A stretch of 64,000 bases of DNA from Streptomyces antnestii. GTDB lineage: Bacteria > Actinomycetota > Actinomycetes > Streptomycetales > Streptomycetaceae. Below are positions 47,961 to 57,152 of this stretch, piece after piece. The position numbers and the translations under genes were made by a program. Below the pieces are notes generated by a model. That model did no database searches. It worked only from the letters and a program-made list of their open reading frames with translations, and was not told where the DNA came from. Every line of letters starts with the position of its first letter. Within the stretch, counting starts at the first letter, position 1. The stretch spans positions 310,001-374,000 of the forward strand of contig NZ_RZYA01000004.1 of assembly GCF_004005495.1 (NCBI RefSeq). The letters run 5' to 3'.

Positions 47961-48944
47961 TCATGCGTAACGGTCCGCCATTCGCCGCGCCGCCTCGGCG
48001 ATCCGCTCGCGCAGCCCCGCCGGAGCGACGACCTCCGCGTCCGGGCCGAGCGCGAACAGCTGGCCGTACGCGACCTCCTCGGACTCGACGGGCACCGTCA
48101 CCGTCACCCACCCCTGGCCGTCCGGCTCGCCCGCCGACTCCCGCGCGGCGGCGACCGACGCCGGTTCGATGACGTGCGGGAGCCGTCGTATCCCGGCCGG
48201 GGACAGCCGCAGGACGACCTCCGCGCGCAGGATGGACCGCGCGAACTCCTCCGCCCGCTCCGCCCAGAAGCCCGGCAGATCGAACTCCTCGTCCCGCTCG
48301 AAACGCTCCTCGCCCGCCACGACACCCGTGAACCGGTCGATCCGGTACACCCGGTGCGCCCCGCCGCCCGCGACCCGGGCGCACAGGTACCAGACACCCG
48401 CCTTCAGGACGAGCCCGTACGGCTCGAGCTTCCGCTCGACCTCCCGCGCGCCCTCCTCCGCCGAGCGCCGGTAGCGGGCACGCACCACCCGGTCGTCCCA
48501 CACCGCGTCCGCCACCGCGGGCAGCAGCTCGGGCGTGCGCGGCTCCTGGAACCAGCCCGGCGCGTCCAGATGGAACCGCTGCGCCGCCGTGCGCGAGGCG
48601 CCCTGCAGCGAGGGCATCAGCGCCGCCGACACCTTCAGGCGCGCGGCCGACGCCGCGTCCTCCAGTCCCATCTCGCGCAGCGCGCCCGGCACCCCGGACA
48701 GGAACAGGGCCTCCGCCTCGCCGCGCGCCAGACCGGTCAGACGCGTCCGGTAGCCGCCGATCAGCCGGTACCCGCCCGCCCGGCCCCGGTCCGCGTACAC
48801 CGGCACGCCCGCCTCGGACAGCGCCTGGGCGTCCCGGGTCACGGTCCGCTCGGAGACCTCCAGTTCGCGTGCCAGCTCACCCGCCGTCATCGACGGGCGG
48901 GACTGGAGCAGCAACACCATCTTGATCAGCCGGGCAGCACGCAT
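47961..48944 (-). CDS. HTH/WYL-domain transcriptional regulator
   Basis: A 327-residue cytoplasmic regulator of the YafY/DeoR-HTH plus WYL type. The N-terminal winged helix (4-60) reads LIKMVLLLQSRPSMTAGELA and RELEVSERTVTRDAQALSEA. The WYL domain follows at about 140-225, with RKLEPYGLVLKAGVWYLCAR and YRIDRFTGVV, and a WCX-like C-terminal domain ends at MADRYA. WYL domains often sense nucleic acid or small ligands in regulators of stress or defence. ATG 48944 begins 14 bases after the VOC gene's stop, so they form an operon. Its 3' end is the source of the tandem copies. Confidence 0.92.
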   Translation of the reverse strand: MRAARLIKMVLLLQSRPSMTAGELARELEVSERTVTRDAQALSEAGVPVYADRGRAGGYRLIGGYRTRLTGLARGEAEALFLSGVPGALREMGLEDAASAARLKVSAALMPSLQGASRTAAQRFHLDAPGWFQEPRTPELLPAVADAVWDDRVVRARYRRSAEEGAREVERKLEPYGLVLKAGVWYLCARVAGGGAHRVYRIDRFTGVVAGEERFERDEEFDLPGFWAERAEEFARSILRAEVVLRLSPAGIRRLPHVIEPASVAAARESAGEPDGQGWVTVTVPVESEEVAYGQLFALGPDAEVVAPAGLRERIAEAARRMADRYA

Positions 48945-48958
48945 ACGCCCATGATGGG

Positions 48959-49732
48959 TCAGCGCGCGGCGTACGTGATGACCGCGAACGAGGCGCCCCG
49001 CGGATCGGCGAGCACGGAGAACCGGCCCGGCTCGATCGTCGTCGGATGCACCAGGATCTGCCCGCCCAGCTCCTTGCAGCGCGCCGCCGTCGCGTCGGCG
49101 TCCGCGACCGCGAGGTAGACCATCCAGTGCGCGGGCAGCTCCTCGGGGAACGAGTCCGACGCCGTGTCGAGCATGCCGCCGAACGTCTCGGCGTCGACGC
49201 TCCACTCGGTGTACTCGCCCTGCTCCAGGTGCCGCCGGCGCGCGCCCCAGCCGAGGATCGACTGGTAGAAGTCCTCGGATCCGGCGGGGTCCCGGGTCAG
49301 CAGCTCGAACCAGCAGACGCTGACCGGCTCGTTCACGACACCGAAGCCCGGGTGCTTCACCGGCTGCCACAGACCGAACGCCGCCCCGGCCGGATCCTGG
49401 CAGACCGCGAGCTTGCCCTGCTCCATGACGCCCATCGGGCCCGCGACCACGGACCCGCCGTTGCCCTTCACGCGCGCGACGACCGCGTCGACGCCGGCCG
49501 ACTGGAAGTACGGCAGCCAGGCCGCGGGCTGTTTCGGGGACCGGGTCGGGCCGAAGCCCCCCACCAGGGCGCCCCCGGGACCGGCGAACATGCCGTAGCC
49601 ACCCGCCCGCGGGTCCGGCACCACCTCGCCGCGCCAGCCGAAGAGCCCCTCGTAGAAGAGCCGGGCGCCGTCCGTGTCCGGCGTGGAGAGGTCCACCCAG
49701 CAGGGCGCTGACGGGGTCTTGGAGATCTTCAT
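48959..49732 (-). CDS. VOC-family (glyoxalase/bleomycin-resistance-like) protein
   Basis: A 257-residue cytoplasmic protein with two VOC modules (about 10-125 and 140-255). Each has the paired beta-alpha-beta pattern, with PCWVDLSTPDTDGARLFYEG and VCWFELLTRDPAGSEDFYQS at the start of the modules. ATG 49732 (MKISKTPSAP) was chosen on the family start. Such proteins are metal-dependent or act as binding proteins; the ligand is unknown. It is followed by the WYL regulator gene, so the regulator may respond to the same compound. Confidence 0.9.
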   Translation of the reverse strand: MKISKTPSAPCWVDLSTPDTDGARLFYEGLFGWRGEVVPDPRAGGYGMFAGPGGALVGGFGPTRSPKQPAAWLPYFQSAGVDAVVARVKGNGGSVVAGPMGVMEQGKLAVCQDPAGAAFGLWQPVKHPGFGVVNEPVSVCWFELLTRDPAGSEDFYQSILGWGARRRHLEQGEYTEWSVDAETFGGMLDTASDSFPEELPAHWMVYLAVADADATAARCKELGGQILVHPTTIEPGRFSVLADPRGASFAVITYAAR

Positions 49733-49798
49733 GGACGTACGTCTCCCATGACGACGGCGGAACGGCGGCCCCCCGGGTGATCTCCTCATTCACGCACG

Positions 49799-49831
49799 CG
49801 TGCCCCGCCCCGGCAATCGGGACGGGGCACG
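49799..49831 (-). terminator. hairpin after aceE
   Basis: A 9-bp perfect stem (49799-49807 with 49823-49831), extended by further inner G:C pairs, lies 21 bases after the aceE stop. It probably ends the aceE message. Confidence 0.65.
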
Positions 49832-49852
49832 CGGTTCACGCGGGGAAGGGGC

Positions 49853-52552
49853 CTACAGGCCGTAGCGCTCGCGCGCCTCCTTCACGGCCGAGGCCGGGAC
49901 CTCGCCGCGGCGGGCGAGCTGGGCGAGGGCCGCGACGACGATCGACTGCGCGTCGATGCCGAAGTGGCGGCGGGCCGCCTCACGGGTGTCCGAGAGGCCG
50001 AAGCCGTCGGCACCGAGCGAGGTGTAGTCCTGCTCGACCCACTGCGCGATCTGGTCGGGGACCTGACGCATGTAGTCGGAGACCGCGAGGACCGGGCCCT
50101 GTGCGCCCTCGAGGGCCGTACGGATGTACGGGGTGCGCTCCTCGCCGCGCAGGATCGCCTCGTCCGCCTCCAGGGCGTCGCGGCGCAGCTCCGTCCAGGA
50201 CGTCGCGGACCACACGTCGGCGGCCACGCCCCACTCCTCGGCGAGCATCTTCTGCGCGTCGAGCGTCCAGTGGATCGCGGTGCCCGAGCCGAGCAGCTGG
50301 ATGCGCGGGGCGTTGGCGGCCGCCACGTTCACCCCGGCCGACTCGGCGGTGTTGAAGCGGTACAGGCCCTTGAGGATGCCCTCGTCCACGCCCGCGGGCT
50401 TGGCCGGCTGCGGCATCGGCTCGTTGTAGACCGTCAGGTAGTAGAAGACGTTCTGGTCCTCGCCCGGGGCGGCCTCGCCGTACATGCGGCGCAGACCGTC
50501 CTTGACGATCGCGCCGATCTCGTACGCGAACGCCGGGTCGTAGGTCAGCGCGGCCGGGTTGGTCGCCGCGATGACCGGCGAGTGACCGTCCGCGTGCTGC
50601 AGACCCTCACCCGTGAGCGTCGTACGGCCCGCGGTGGCGCCCACGAGGAAGCCGCGGCCCAGCTGGTCGCCGAGCTGCCACATCTGGTCGGCCGTGCGCT
50701 GCCAGCCGAACATCGAGTAGAAGATGTAGAAGGGGATCATCGCTTCGCCGTGCGTGGAGTACGCGCTGGCGGCGGCGATGAAGTCCGCCATGGAGCCGGC
50801 CTCGGTGATGCCCTCGTTGAGGATCTGGCCGTCGGTGGCTTCCTTGTAGTACATCAGCTGGTCGCGGTCGACCGGCTCGTACGTCTGCCCCTTGGGGGAG
50901 TAGATGCCGAGCGACGGGAACAGCGACTCCATGCCGAAGGTGCGCGCCTCGTCCGGGACGATCGGCACCCAGCGCTTGCCGGTCTGCTTGTCGCGTACGA
51001 GGTCCTTGACCAGGCGTACGAAGGCCATGGTCGTGGCCATCGACTGCGATCCTGAGCCCTTGTCGAAGGACGCGAAGGCCTTGTCGGCCGGGGCCGGCAG
51101 CGGGGCGATGGCGTGCGTGCGGCGGGCCGGGGCCGGGCCGCCGAGGGCCGCGCGGCGCTCCTGGAGGTAGCGGACCTCGGGGGAGTCGGCGCCGGGGTGG
51201 CCGTAGGGCACCTGGCCGTCGACGAACTGGCTGTCGGAGATGGGCAGTTCAAGGAGGTCACGCATGTCCTTGAACTCGTCCACCGTCAGCTTCTTCATCT
51301 GGTGGTTGGCGTTCTTGGACTCGAAGCCCTTGCCGAGCGTGAAGCCCTTGACCGTCTGGACCAGGATCACGGTCGGCGCGCCCTCGTGGGCGAGCGCCGC
51401 ACGGTAGGCCGCGTACACCTTGCGGGGCTCGTGACCGCCGCGCGAGAGGTGGAAGCACTCGGAGATCTTGTCGTCCGTGAGGAGCCTGCCCAGCTCGACG
51501 AGCGCGGGCTCGGAGCCGAAGAAGTGCTCACGGATGTACGCGGCGTCGCGCGTCGCGTACGTCTGGAACTGGGCGTCCGGCACCTGGCGCAGGCGGCGCA
51601 CGAGCGCACCCGTGGTGTCGAGCTGGAACAGCTCGTCCCAGGCGGAGCCCCAGAGCGTCTTGATGACGTTCCAGCCGGCGCCGCGGAACTGGGCCTCCAG
51701 CTCCTGGACCACGCGGAAGTTCGCGCGGACCGGGCCGTCGAGGCGCTGCAGGTTGCAGTTGATGACGAAGGTCAGGTTGTCCAGACCCTCGCGCGAGGCG
51801 AGCGCCAGCGCGGCCGTGGCCTCGGGCTCGTCCATCTCGCCGTCACCGAGGAACGCCCACACGTGCGAGGCGGAGACGTCCTTGATCTTGCGGTTGGTCA
51901 GGTAGCGGTTGAACCGCGCCTGGTAGATCGCCGACAGCGGGCCGAGGCCCATGGAGACGGTCGGGAACTCCCACAGCCAGGGCAGGCGCCGCGGGTGCGG
52001 GTACGAGGGCAGACCGTTGCCGCCGGACTCCTGGCGGAAGAGGTCGAGCTGCTGCTCGCTCAGACGGCCGTCGAGGAAGGCGCGGGCGTAGATGCCGGGG
52101 GAGGCGTGGCCCTGGATGTACAGCTGGTCGCCGGAACCGTCCCCCTCCTTGCCCTTGAAGAAGTGGTTGAAGCCGGTCTCGTAGAGCCAGGCCGCGGAGG
52201 CGAAGGTGGCGATGTGGCCGCCGACGCCGTGCTTGGAGCCACGGGTCACCATCGCGGCCGCGTTCCAGCGGTTCCACGCGGCGATCTTGAGTTCGAGCGC
52301 CTCGTCACCCTCGATCGCCGGCTCGGCGGCGGTCGGGATGGTGTTGACGTAGTCCGTCTCGAGGAGCTTCGGCAGCGCCAGGCCTGCGCCCTCGGCGCGT
52401 TCCAGCGTGCGGCGCATCAGGTACGCGGCACGGTGCGGCCCGGCCGCCTTGGTAACGGCGTCCAGGGAGGCCTGCCATTCGGCGGTCTCCTCGGGGTCGC
52501 GGTCCGGGAGCTGGTCGAGCTCGCTCGGCTGGATTGCGGAGGGGTCGGTCAT
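49853..52552 (-). CDS. aceE: pyruvate dehydrogenase E1 component (homodimeric)
   Basis: An 899-residue thiamine-diphosphate enzyme that decarboxylates pyruvate and acylates the lipoyl group of E2. It is the single-chain E1 of actinobacteria and proteobacteria. The ThDP signature is GDGEMDEPEATAALALASRE, ending LTFVINCNLQ. Further motifs are RGSKHGVGGHIATFASAAW, IVPDEARTFGMESLFPSLGI and YYLTVYNEPMPQPAKP. AGGAAGG lies before ATG 52552. A 17-base palindrome lies 120 bases upstream, next to a divergent-reading promoter area of a GntR gene on the same strand. The E2 and lipoyl dehydrogenase genes are in the next 4.5 kb. Confidence 0.98.
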   Translation of the reverse strand: MTDPSAIQPSELDQLPDRDPEETAEWQASLDAVTKAAGPHRAAYLMRRTLERAEGAGLALPKLLETDYVNTIPTAAEPAIEGDEALELKIAAWNRWNAAAMVTRGSKHGVGGHIATFASAAWLYETGFNHFFKGKEGDGSGDQLYIQGHASPGIYARAFLDGRLSEQQLDLFRQESGGNGLPSYPHPRRLPWLWEFPTVSMGLGPLSAIYQARFNRYLTNRKIKDVSASHVWAFLGDGEMDEPEATAALALASREGLDNLTFVINCNLQRLDGPVRANFRVVQELEAQFRGAGWNVIKTLWGSAWDELFQLDTTGALVRRLRQVPDAQFQTYATRDAAYIREHFFGSEPALVELGRLLTDDKISECFHLSRGGHEPRKVYAAYRAALAHEGAPTVILVQTVKGFTLGKGFESKNANHQMKKLTVDEFKDMRDLLELPISDSQFVDGQVPYGHPGADSPEVRYLQERRAALGGPAPARRTHAIAPLPAPADKAFASFDKGSGSQSMATTMAFVRLVKDLVRDKQTGKRWVPIVPDEARTFGMESLFPSLGIYSPKGQTYEPVDRDQLMYYKEATDGQILNEGITEAGSMADFIAAASAYSTHGEAMIPFYIFYSMFGWQRTADQMWQLGDQLGRGFLVGATAGRTTLTGEGLQHADGHSPVIAATNPAALTYDPAFAYEIGAIVKDGLRRMYGEAAPGEDQNVFYYLTVYNEPMPQPAKPAGVDEGILKGLYRFNTAESAGVNVAAANAPRIQLLGSGTAIHWTLDAQKMLAEEWGVAADVWSATSWTELRRDALEADEAILRGEERTPYIRTALEGAQGPVLAVSDYMRQVPDQIAQWVEQDYTSLGADGFGLSDTREAARRHFGIDAQSIVVAALAQLARRGEVPASAVKEARERYGL

Positions 52553-52671
52553 TGCGCCGCCTTCCTGAGTCGGAGGGGGGTTCCCTTAGCGGAAAGGGTG
52601 GGGGTGCCCTAGGTCTTTGGCAGGACAGGGCGTGGGTCCCTGGTGGAGACCCGTCGGCGACTCTAACTCCC

Positions 52672-52688
52672 TGATCGATGATCGATCA
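52672..52688. promoter_or_regulatory. palindrome tgatcgatgatcgatca upstream of aceE
   Basis: A perfect 8+1+8 palindrome lies 120 bases before the aceE start and 149 bases from the GntR stop, in a 284-base gap with no other gene. A neighbour of the FadR/FCD group is the natural candidate binder. AT-rich palindromes of this length are uncommon in 72% GC DNA. Confidence 0.55.
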
Positions 52689-52836
52689 AAGGGTTGAAGG
52701 GGAAAACTTCCCTAGACGGAGAAAGTGGGCATCCGGTGCCAGATAACGGGGCACCGGGTGCCTTGCTTTCCAAGGTTCGAGAGCCGGTTTCCGCAGGTCG
52801 GAAGCGCACACCGACAACTTCTGAGCGGGACACGGC

Positions 52837-53460
52837 TCAGGCGCGCGGGGCGCAGCCGAGGACATGGGCCTTCACCAGCTCGGCGATCGCCGGGTCCCGG
52901 CGCCGGAACGCGGCGACGAGCTCCTCGTGCTCCTCGGCGTACGACTGCTGCACGGTGCCCAGCCAGCGGATGGACAGGGCCGTGAACACCTCGATGCCCA
53001 GCCCCTCCCAGGTGTGCAGGAGCACGGAGTTGCCCGCGGCCCGCACCAGCTCGCGGTGGAACCCGACGGTGTGCCGCACCTGCGCCGCAGAGTCGGCGTC
53101 CTGGTCGGCGCGGTAGAGGGCCGCCACATGCGGTTCGAGGGCCGAGCAGTCCTCGGCGAGCCTCCCGGCCGCGAGCTCCGCCGCGATGGCCTCAAGGCCG
53201 GCCCTGACCGGATAGCTCTCCTCCAGGTCGGCGGCCGACAGATTCCGCACCCGTACGCCCTTGTTGGGGGCGGACTCGATCAGACGCAGGCTCTCCAGCT
53301 CCCGCAGGGCCTCCCGCACGGGCGTCTGGCTGACCTCGAGCTCGGTCGCGATACGGCGCTCCACGATGCGCTCACCCGGCTTCCAGCGTCCGCTGACGAT
53401 CCCCTCGACGATGTGCTCGCGGATCTGTTCGCGCAGCGAGTGGACGACGGGCGCGGTCAT
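52837..53460 (-). CDS. GntR-family (FCD) transcriptional regulator
   Basis: A 207-residue regulator. The N-terminal winged helix (1-70) reads SLREQIREHIVEGIVSGRWK, GERIVERRIATELEVSQTPV and REALRELESLRLIESAPNKG. The FCD ligand domain follows, with His in HRELVRAAGN and the final His/Asp set as likely metal site. FCD regulators bind small organic acids. It lies directly upstream of aceE on the same strand, 284 bases from it, and the long palindrome is between. It probably senses a central metabolite for aceE or E2 control. Confidence 0.92.
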   Translation of the reverse strand: MTAPVVHSLREQIREHIVEGIVSGRWKPGERIVERRIATELEVSQTPVREALRELESLRLIESAPNKGVRVRNLSAADLEESYPVRAGLEAIAAELAAGRLAEDCSALEPHVAALYRADQDADSAAQVRHTVGFHRELVRAAGNSVLLHTWEGLGIEVFTALSIRWLGTVQQSYAEEHEELVAAFRRRDPAIAELVKAHVLGCAPRA

Positions 53461-53520
53461 GATGGCTCCTCCGGCAGGGGTTTAGCCCCAAGGTGCGTTG
53501 ACCTTTAGACAATACGGCGG

Positions 53521-53553
53521 CGCCCCCGCCCGGAGGAGCTCCGGACGGGGGCG
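53521..53553 (-). terminator. hairpin after the E2 gene
   Basis: An 8-bp outer stem (53521-53528 with 53546-53553) with further inner ccgga/tccgg pairing lies 22 bases after the E2 stop and before the GntR start. It ends the lpdA-E2 message. Confidence 0.7.
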
Positions 53554-53574
53554 TACTGCCTGATGAGACGAGCG

Positions 53575-55350
53575 TTACAGGCCGAGCTCGACCTCGAACT
53601 CGCCGGCCTCCAGGATCGCCTTGACCGTGGTCAGGTAGCGGGCGGCGTCCGCGCCGTCCACCAGACGGTGGTCGTAGGAGAGCGACAGGTACGTCATGTC
53701 ACGGACGGCGATGGTCTCGCCGAGGTCCGGGTGGTTGATGACGACCGGACGCTTCACCGTGGCGCCGATGCCCAGGATCGCGGCCTGGTTCGGCGGGACG
53801 ATGACGGTGTCGAAGAGCGCACCGCGCGAGCCCGTGTTGGAGATCGTGAAGGTCGCACCGGACATGTCGTCCGGCGTGAGGCCGCCACCGCGGGCCTTGC
53901 CGGCCAGCTCGGCGGTCTTCTTCGAGATCCCGGCGATGTTCAGGTCGCCCGCACCCTTGATGACCGGCGTCATCAGACCCTTCTCGGCGTCCACGGCGAT
54001 GCCGATGTTCTCCGAGTCGAAGTACGTGATGGTGCCTTCGTCGTCGTTGATCCGGGCGTTGACGACCGGGTGGGCCTTCAGCGCCTGGGCCGCGGCCTTG
54101 ACGAAGAACGGCATCGGGGAGAGCTTGACGCCCTCACGGGCCGCGAAGCCGTCCTTGGCCTTGGCACGGAGCCGCATGAGCTTCGTGACGTCGACCTCGA
54201 CGACCGAGGTCAGCTGCGCCTGCGAGTGCAGCGCCTTCATCATGTTGTCGCCGATGACCTTGCGCATGCGGGTCATCTTGACCGTCTGGCCGCGGAGGGG
54301 GGAGACCTCCAGGGCCGGGGCCTTCGCGGCGGCCGGAGCAGCAGCGGCGGCGACGGGGGCCGGGGCGGCCTTCGCGGCCTCGGCGGCCGCGATGACGTCC
54401 TGCTTGCGGATACGGCCACCGACGCCGGAACCCTTGACGGTCGCCAGGTCCACGCCGTTCTCCGACGCGAGCTTGCGGACCAGCGGGGTCACGTAGGCGC
54501 CGTCGTCACCGGAGACCGCGGCGGGGGCCGGGGCGGCGGGGGCGACGGGAGCCGGGGCGGCCGGAGCGACCGGGGCCGGGGCGGCGGGAGCGACCGGGGC
54601 CGGGGCGGCGACGGGAGCCGGGGCCGGAGCGGCCGGGGCCACCGGAGCCGCGGGGGCGGCCGGGGCCGGGGCCGGAGCGGCGGCCGGAGCAGCCGGGGCG
54701 GCGGGCGCGGCGGGGGCAGCGGCGGCACCGGGAGCACCGATGACGGCCAGCTTGGCGCCGACCTCGGCGGTCTCGTCCTCGGCGACGGAGATCTCCAGGA
54801 GAACGCCGGCGACGGGGGAGGGGATCTCGGTGTCGACCTTGTCCGTGGAGACCTCGAGCAGGGGCTCGTCCTCCGCGACCTCCTCGCCGACCTCCTTCAG
54901 CCAGCGGGTGACGGTGCCTTCGGTGACGGACTCGCCGAGCGCGGGCAGCACGACGTCCGTACCGGAGACGGCACCGGCCGGAGCGGCGGCCGGAGCAGCC
55001 GGGGCGGCGGGCTCGGCCGGGGCCGCGGGGGCCTCGGCGACGGGGGCCGGAGCGGCGGCCGGGGCCGGGGCCTCGGCAGCGGCGGGGGCCGGGGCGGCGG
55101 CGGGCGCGCCCGTGCCGTCGTCGATGACGGCCAGCTCGGCGCCGACCTCGACGGTCTCGTCCTCGGCGACCTTGATGGAGGCCAGGATGCCGGCGGCGGG
55201 CGAGGGGATCTCGGTGTCGACCTTGTCGGTCGAGACCTCGAGCAGCGGCTCGTCGACCTCGACGCGCTCGCCCTCGGCCTTCAGCCAGCGGGTGACGGTG
55301 CCCTCGGTGACGCTCTCACCGAGTGCCGGAAGGGATACGGAAACCGCCAT
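53575..55350 (-). CDS. sucB: lipoyl acyltransferase E2 (annotated succinyltransferase in the family)
   Basis: A 591-residue E2 core of a 2-oxoacid dehydrogenase complex. Two lipoyl domains lie at about 2-75 and 130-205, each with the lipoyl-Lys context [12 protein letters not shown]. They are joined by Ala/Pro linkers made by repetitive GC-rich DNA. The E3-binding domain is [20 protein letters not shown], and the acyltransferase domain ends with DHRLVDG (His561, Asp565). Such genes are often called sucB. The actinobacterial 2-oxoglutarate complex uses a fused E1-E2, so this protein is more likely the E2 of the pyruvate complex. It follows lpdA on the same strand. Confidence 0.93.
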   Translation of the reverse strand: MAVSVSLPALGESVTEGTVTRWLKAEGERVEVDEPLLEVSTDKVDTEIPSPAAGILASIKVAEDETVEVGAELAVIDDGTGAPAAAPAPAAAEAPAPAAAPAPVAEAPAAPAEPAAPAAPAAAPAGAVSGTDVVLPALGESVTEGTVTRWLKEVGEEVAEDEPLLEVSTDKVDTEIPSPVAGVLLEISVAEDETAEVGAKLAVIGAPGAAAAPAAPAAPAAPAAAPAPAPAAPAAPVAPAAPAPAPVAAPAPVAPAAPAPVAPAAPAPVAPAAPAPAAVSGDDGAYVTPLVRKLASENGVDLATVKGSGVGGRIRKQDVIAAAEAAKAAPAPVAAAAAPAAAKAPALEVSPLRGQTVKMTRMRKVIGDNMMKALHSQAQLTSVVEVDVTKLMRLRAKAKDGFAAREGVKLSPMPFFVKAAAQALKAHPVVNARINDDEGTITYFDSENIGIAVDAEKGLMTPVIKGAGDLNIAGISKKTAELAGKARGGGLTPDDMSGATFTISNTGSRGALFDTVIVPPNQAAILGIGATVKRPVVINHPDLGETIAVRDMTYLSLSYDHRLVDGADAARYLTTVKAILEAGEFEVELGL

Positions 55351-55482
55351 GGTTTCTGTTGCTCCTTAATGGGGTCTCCCCTGCTCGAGCCAATTCGGGA
55401 GCTCGGGGAAGTGCGGAAGTCTGTGGTCGGTCGTCGCGCCCAGGGGACGACAGGGACGACTGGGTCCAGCCTGAGGCCTGAC

Positions 55483-56871
55483 CTAGTCGTGCGAGTGCAG
55501 CGGCTTGCCCGCGAGGGCCAGGTGGGCCTCGCCGAGCGCCTCGTTCTGCGTCGGGTGGGCGTGGATGAGCTGGGCGACCTCGGCGGGCAGCGCTTCCCAG
55601 TTGTAGATCAGCTGGGCTTCGCCGACCTGCTCGCCCATACGGTCACCGACCATGTGGACGCCGACCACGGCACCGTCCTTGACCTGGACGAGCTTGATCT
55701 CGCCCGCGGTCTTGAGGATCTTGCTCTTGCCGTTGCCCGCCAGGTTGTACTTCAGGGCGACGACCTTGTCCGCACCGTAGATCTCCTTGGCCTTGGCCTC
55801 GGTGATACCGACGGAGGCGACCTCGGGGTGGCAGTACGTCACCTTCGGCACGCCGTCGTAGTCGATCGGGACGGTCTTGAGACCGGCCAGACGCTCCGCG
55901 ACCAGGATGCCCTCGGCGAAGCCGACGTGCGCGAGCTGGAGCGTCGGGGCGAGGTCACCGACGGCCGAGATGGTCGGCACGTTGGTCTGCATGTACTCGT
56001 CGACCAGGACGTAACCGCGGTCCATCGCGACGCCCTGCTCCTCGTAACCGAGGCCGGCCGAGACCGGGCCGCGGCCGATGGCGACCAGGAGGACCTCGGC
56101 CTCGAAGGTCTTGCCGTCGGCGAGGGTCACGCGGACGCCGTCCTGCGTGTACTCGGCCTTCTCGAAGAAGGTGCCGAGGTTGAACTTGATGCCGCGCTTG
56201 CGGAACGCGCGCTCCAGGAGCTTGGAGCTGTTCTCGTCCTCGACGGGCACGAGGTGCTTGAGGCCCTCGACGACGGTGACGTCGGTGCCGAAGGACTTCC
56301 ACGCGGAGGCGAACTCGACGCCGATGACGCCGCCGCCCAGGATGATCGCGGACTGCGGGACGCGGTCCAGGGTCAGCGCGTGGTCCGAGGAGATGATGCG
56401 GTTGCCGTCGATCTCCAGGCCCGGCAGCGACTTCGGCACGGAGCCGGTCGCGAGCAGCACGTGACGGCCCTGGACGCGCTGGCCGTTCACGTCCACGGAG
56501 GTCGGGGACGACAGGCGGCCCTCACCCTCGATGTACGTCACCTTGCGGGAGGCGACGAGACCCTGCAGGCCCTTGTACAGGCCGGAGATCACGTCGTCCT
56601 TGTACTTGTGGACGCCCGCGATGTCGATGCCCTCGAAGGAGGTCTTGACACCGAACTGGGCCGCCTCGCGCGCCTGGTCGGCGATCTCGCCGGCGTGCAG
56701 CAGGGCCTTCGTCGGGATGCAGCCGTTGTGCAGGCAGGTGCCGCCGAGCTTGTTCTTCTCGATCAGGGCGACGTCCAGGCCCAGCTGCGCTCCGCGCAGG
56801 GCCGCGGCGTAACCGCCACTGCCACCGCCGAGGATCACTAGGTCGAAAACAGTGCTGGCGTCGTTCGCCAC
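55483..56871 (-). CDS. lpdA: dihydrolipoyl dehydrogenase (E3)
   Basis: A 462-residue FAD enzyme that reoxidises the lipoyl groups of E2 with NAD. GTG 56871 (VANDASTVFD) follows GGAGG by seven bases. The FAD loop is LVILGGGSGGYAAALRG, the redox pair is Cys46/Cys51 in GGTCLHNGCIPTKALL, and the NAD-binding part is AIILGGGVIGVEFASAW. The catalytic dyad His439/Glu444 is in HAHPTQNEALGEAHL. It is transcribed with the E2 gene 132 bases downstream. A strong hairpin separates it from the aminopeptidase. Confidence 0.97.
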   Translation of the reverse strand: MANDASTVFDLVILGGGSGGYAAALRGAQLGLDVALIEKNKLGGTCLHNGCIPTKALLHAGEIADQAREAAQFGVKTSFEGIDIAGVHKYKDDVISGLYKGLQGLVASRKVTYIEGEGRLSSPTSVDVNGQRVQGRHVLLATGSVPKSLPGLEIDGNRIISSDHALTLDRVPQSAIILGGGVIGVEFASAWKSFGTDVTVVEGLKHLVPVEDENSSKLLERAFRKRGIKFNLGTFFEKAEYTQDGVRVTLADGKTFEAEVLLVAIGRGPVSAGLGYEEQGVAMDRGYVLVDEYMQTNVPTISAVGDLAPTLQLAHVGFAEGILVAERLAGLKTVPIDYDGVPKVTYCHPEVASVGITEAKAKEIYGADKVVALKYNLAGNGKSKILKTAGEIKLVQVKDGAVVGVHMVGDRMGEQVGEAQLIYNWEALPAEVAQLIHAHPTQNEALGEAHLALAGKPLHSHD

Positions 56872-57100
56872 GTCACGTCCTCCATGCATGTGCGCCGTAC
56901 GCCGGTCTGCTCCGACCGGTCGGCGGCTGGTGTGCGGCCGCATTTTCCTTCGGCCCTGTGGTGGGGGCCCTGTCCTGCCGAGGACCCATCTTTGCACTTG
57001 TCGCGGGCGGACGGGACGCCGGGCCCGGGGGTGAGACGGCTGTTACACCGGAAACCCGGCCGGCGGTGTCCGGGAGGCTGCGGATTTCGTCGAAAGCGAA

Positions 57101-57132
57101 CAGCCCCCGGACGCGGTCGCGTCCGGGGGCTG
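57101..57132 (-). terminator. hairpin after pepA
   Basis: A perfect 15-bp stem (57101-57115 with 57118-57132), whose tip opens into a four- to six-base loop, lies 20 bases after the pepA stop. It separates pepA from lpdA. Confidence 0.85.
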
Positions 57133-57152
57133 CCGAGCCGTCGGGCCGTGCG

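Larger units (their letters stand above)
47609..48074. repeat. 176-bp tandem array of gene-end units
   Basis: Unit A is 47609-47784, unit B is 47785-47960, and the true gene end is 47961-48074. Each full unit is 114 bases of coding end plus a 62-base spacer. The spacer has a hairpin-forming part (cgccggggaaacccc-type) close to the stop of the following copy, so each unit may carry its own terminator. A diverged, shortened version of the same spacer lies left of unit A (47550-47608), which places the original boundary beside the DUF4240 gene. Confidence 0.95.

Noticed and set aside
54490..54740. Dense GC-rich repeats that might look like a CRISPR or minisatellite
   Set aside because: They are the Ala/Pro linker codons of the E2 gene, in frame, with irregular lengths and no spacers.
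53563..56841. A long plus-strand open frame of about 1090 codons through the E2 and lpdA region
   Set aside because: It is the shadow of the E2 linkers and lpdA; the product is a Gly/Arg/Asp repeat with no domains.
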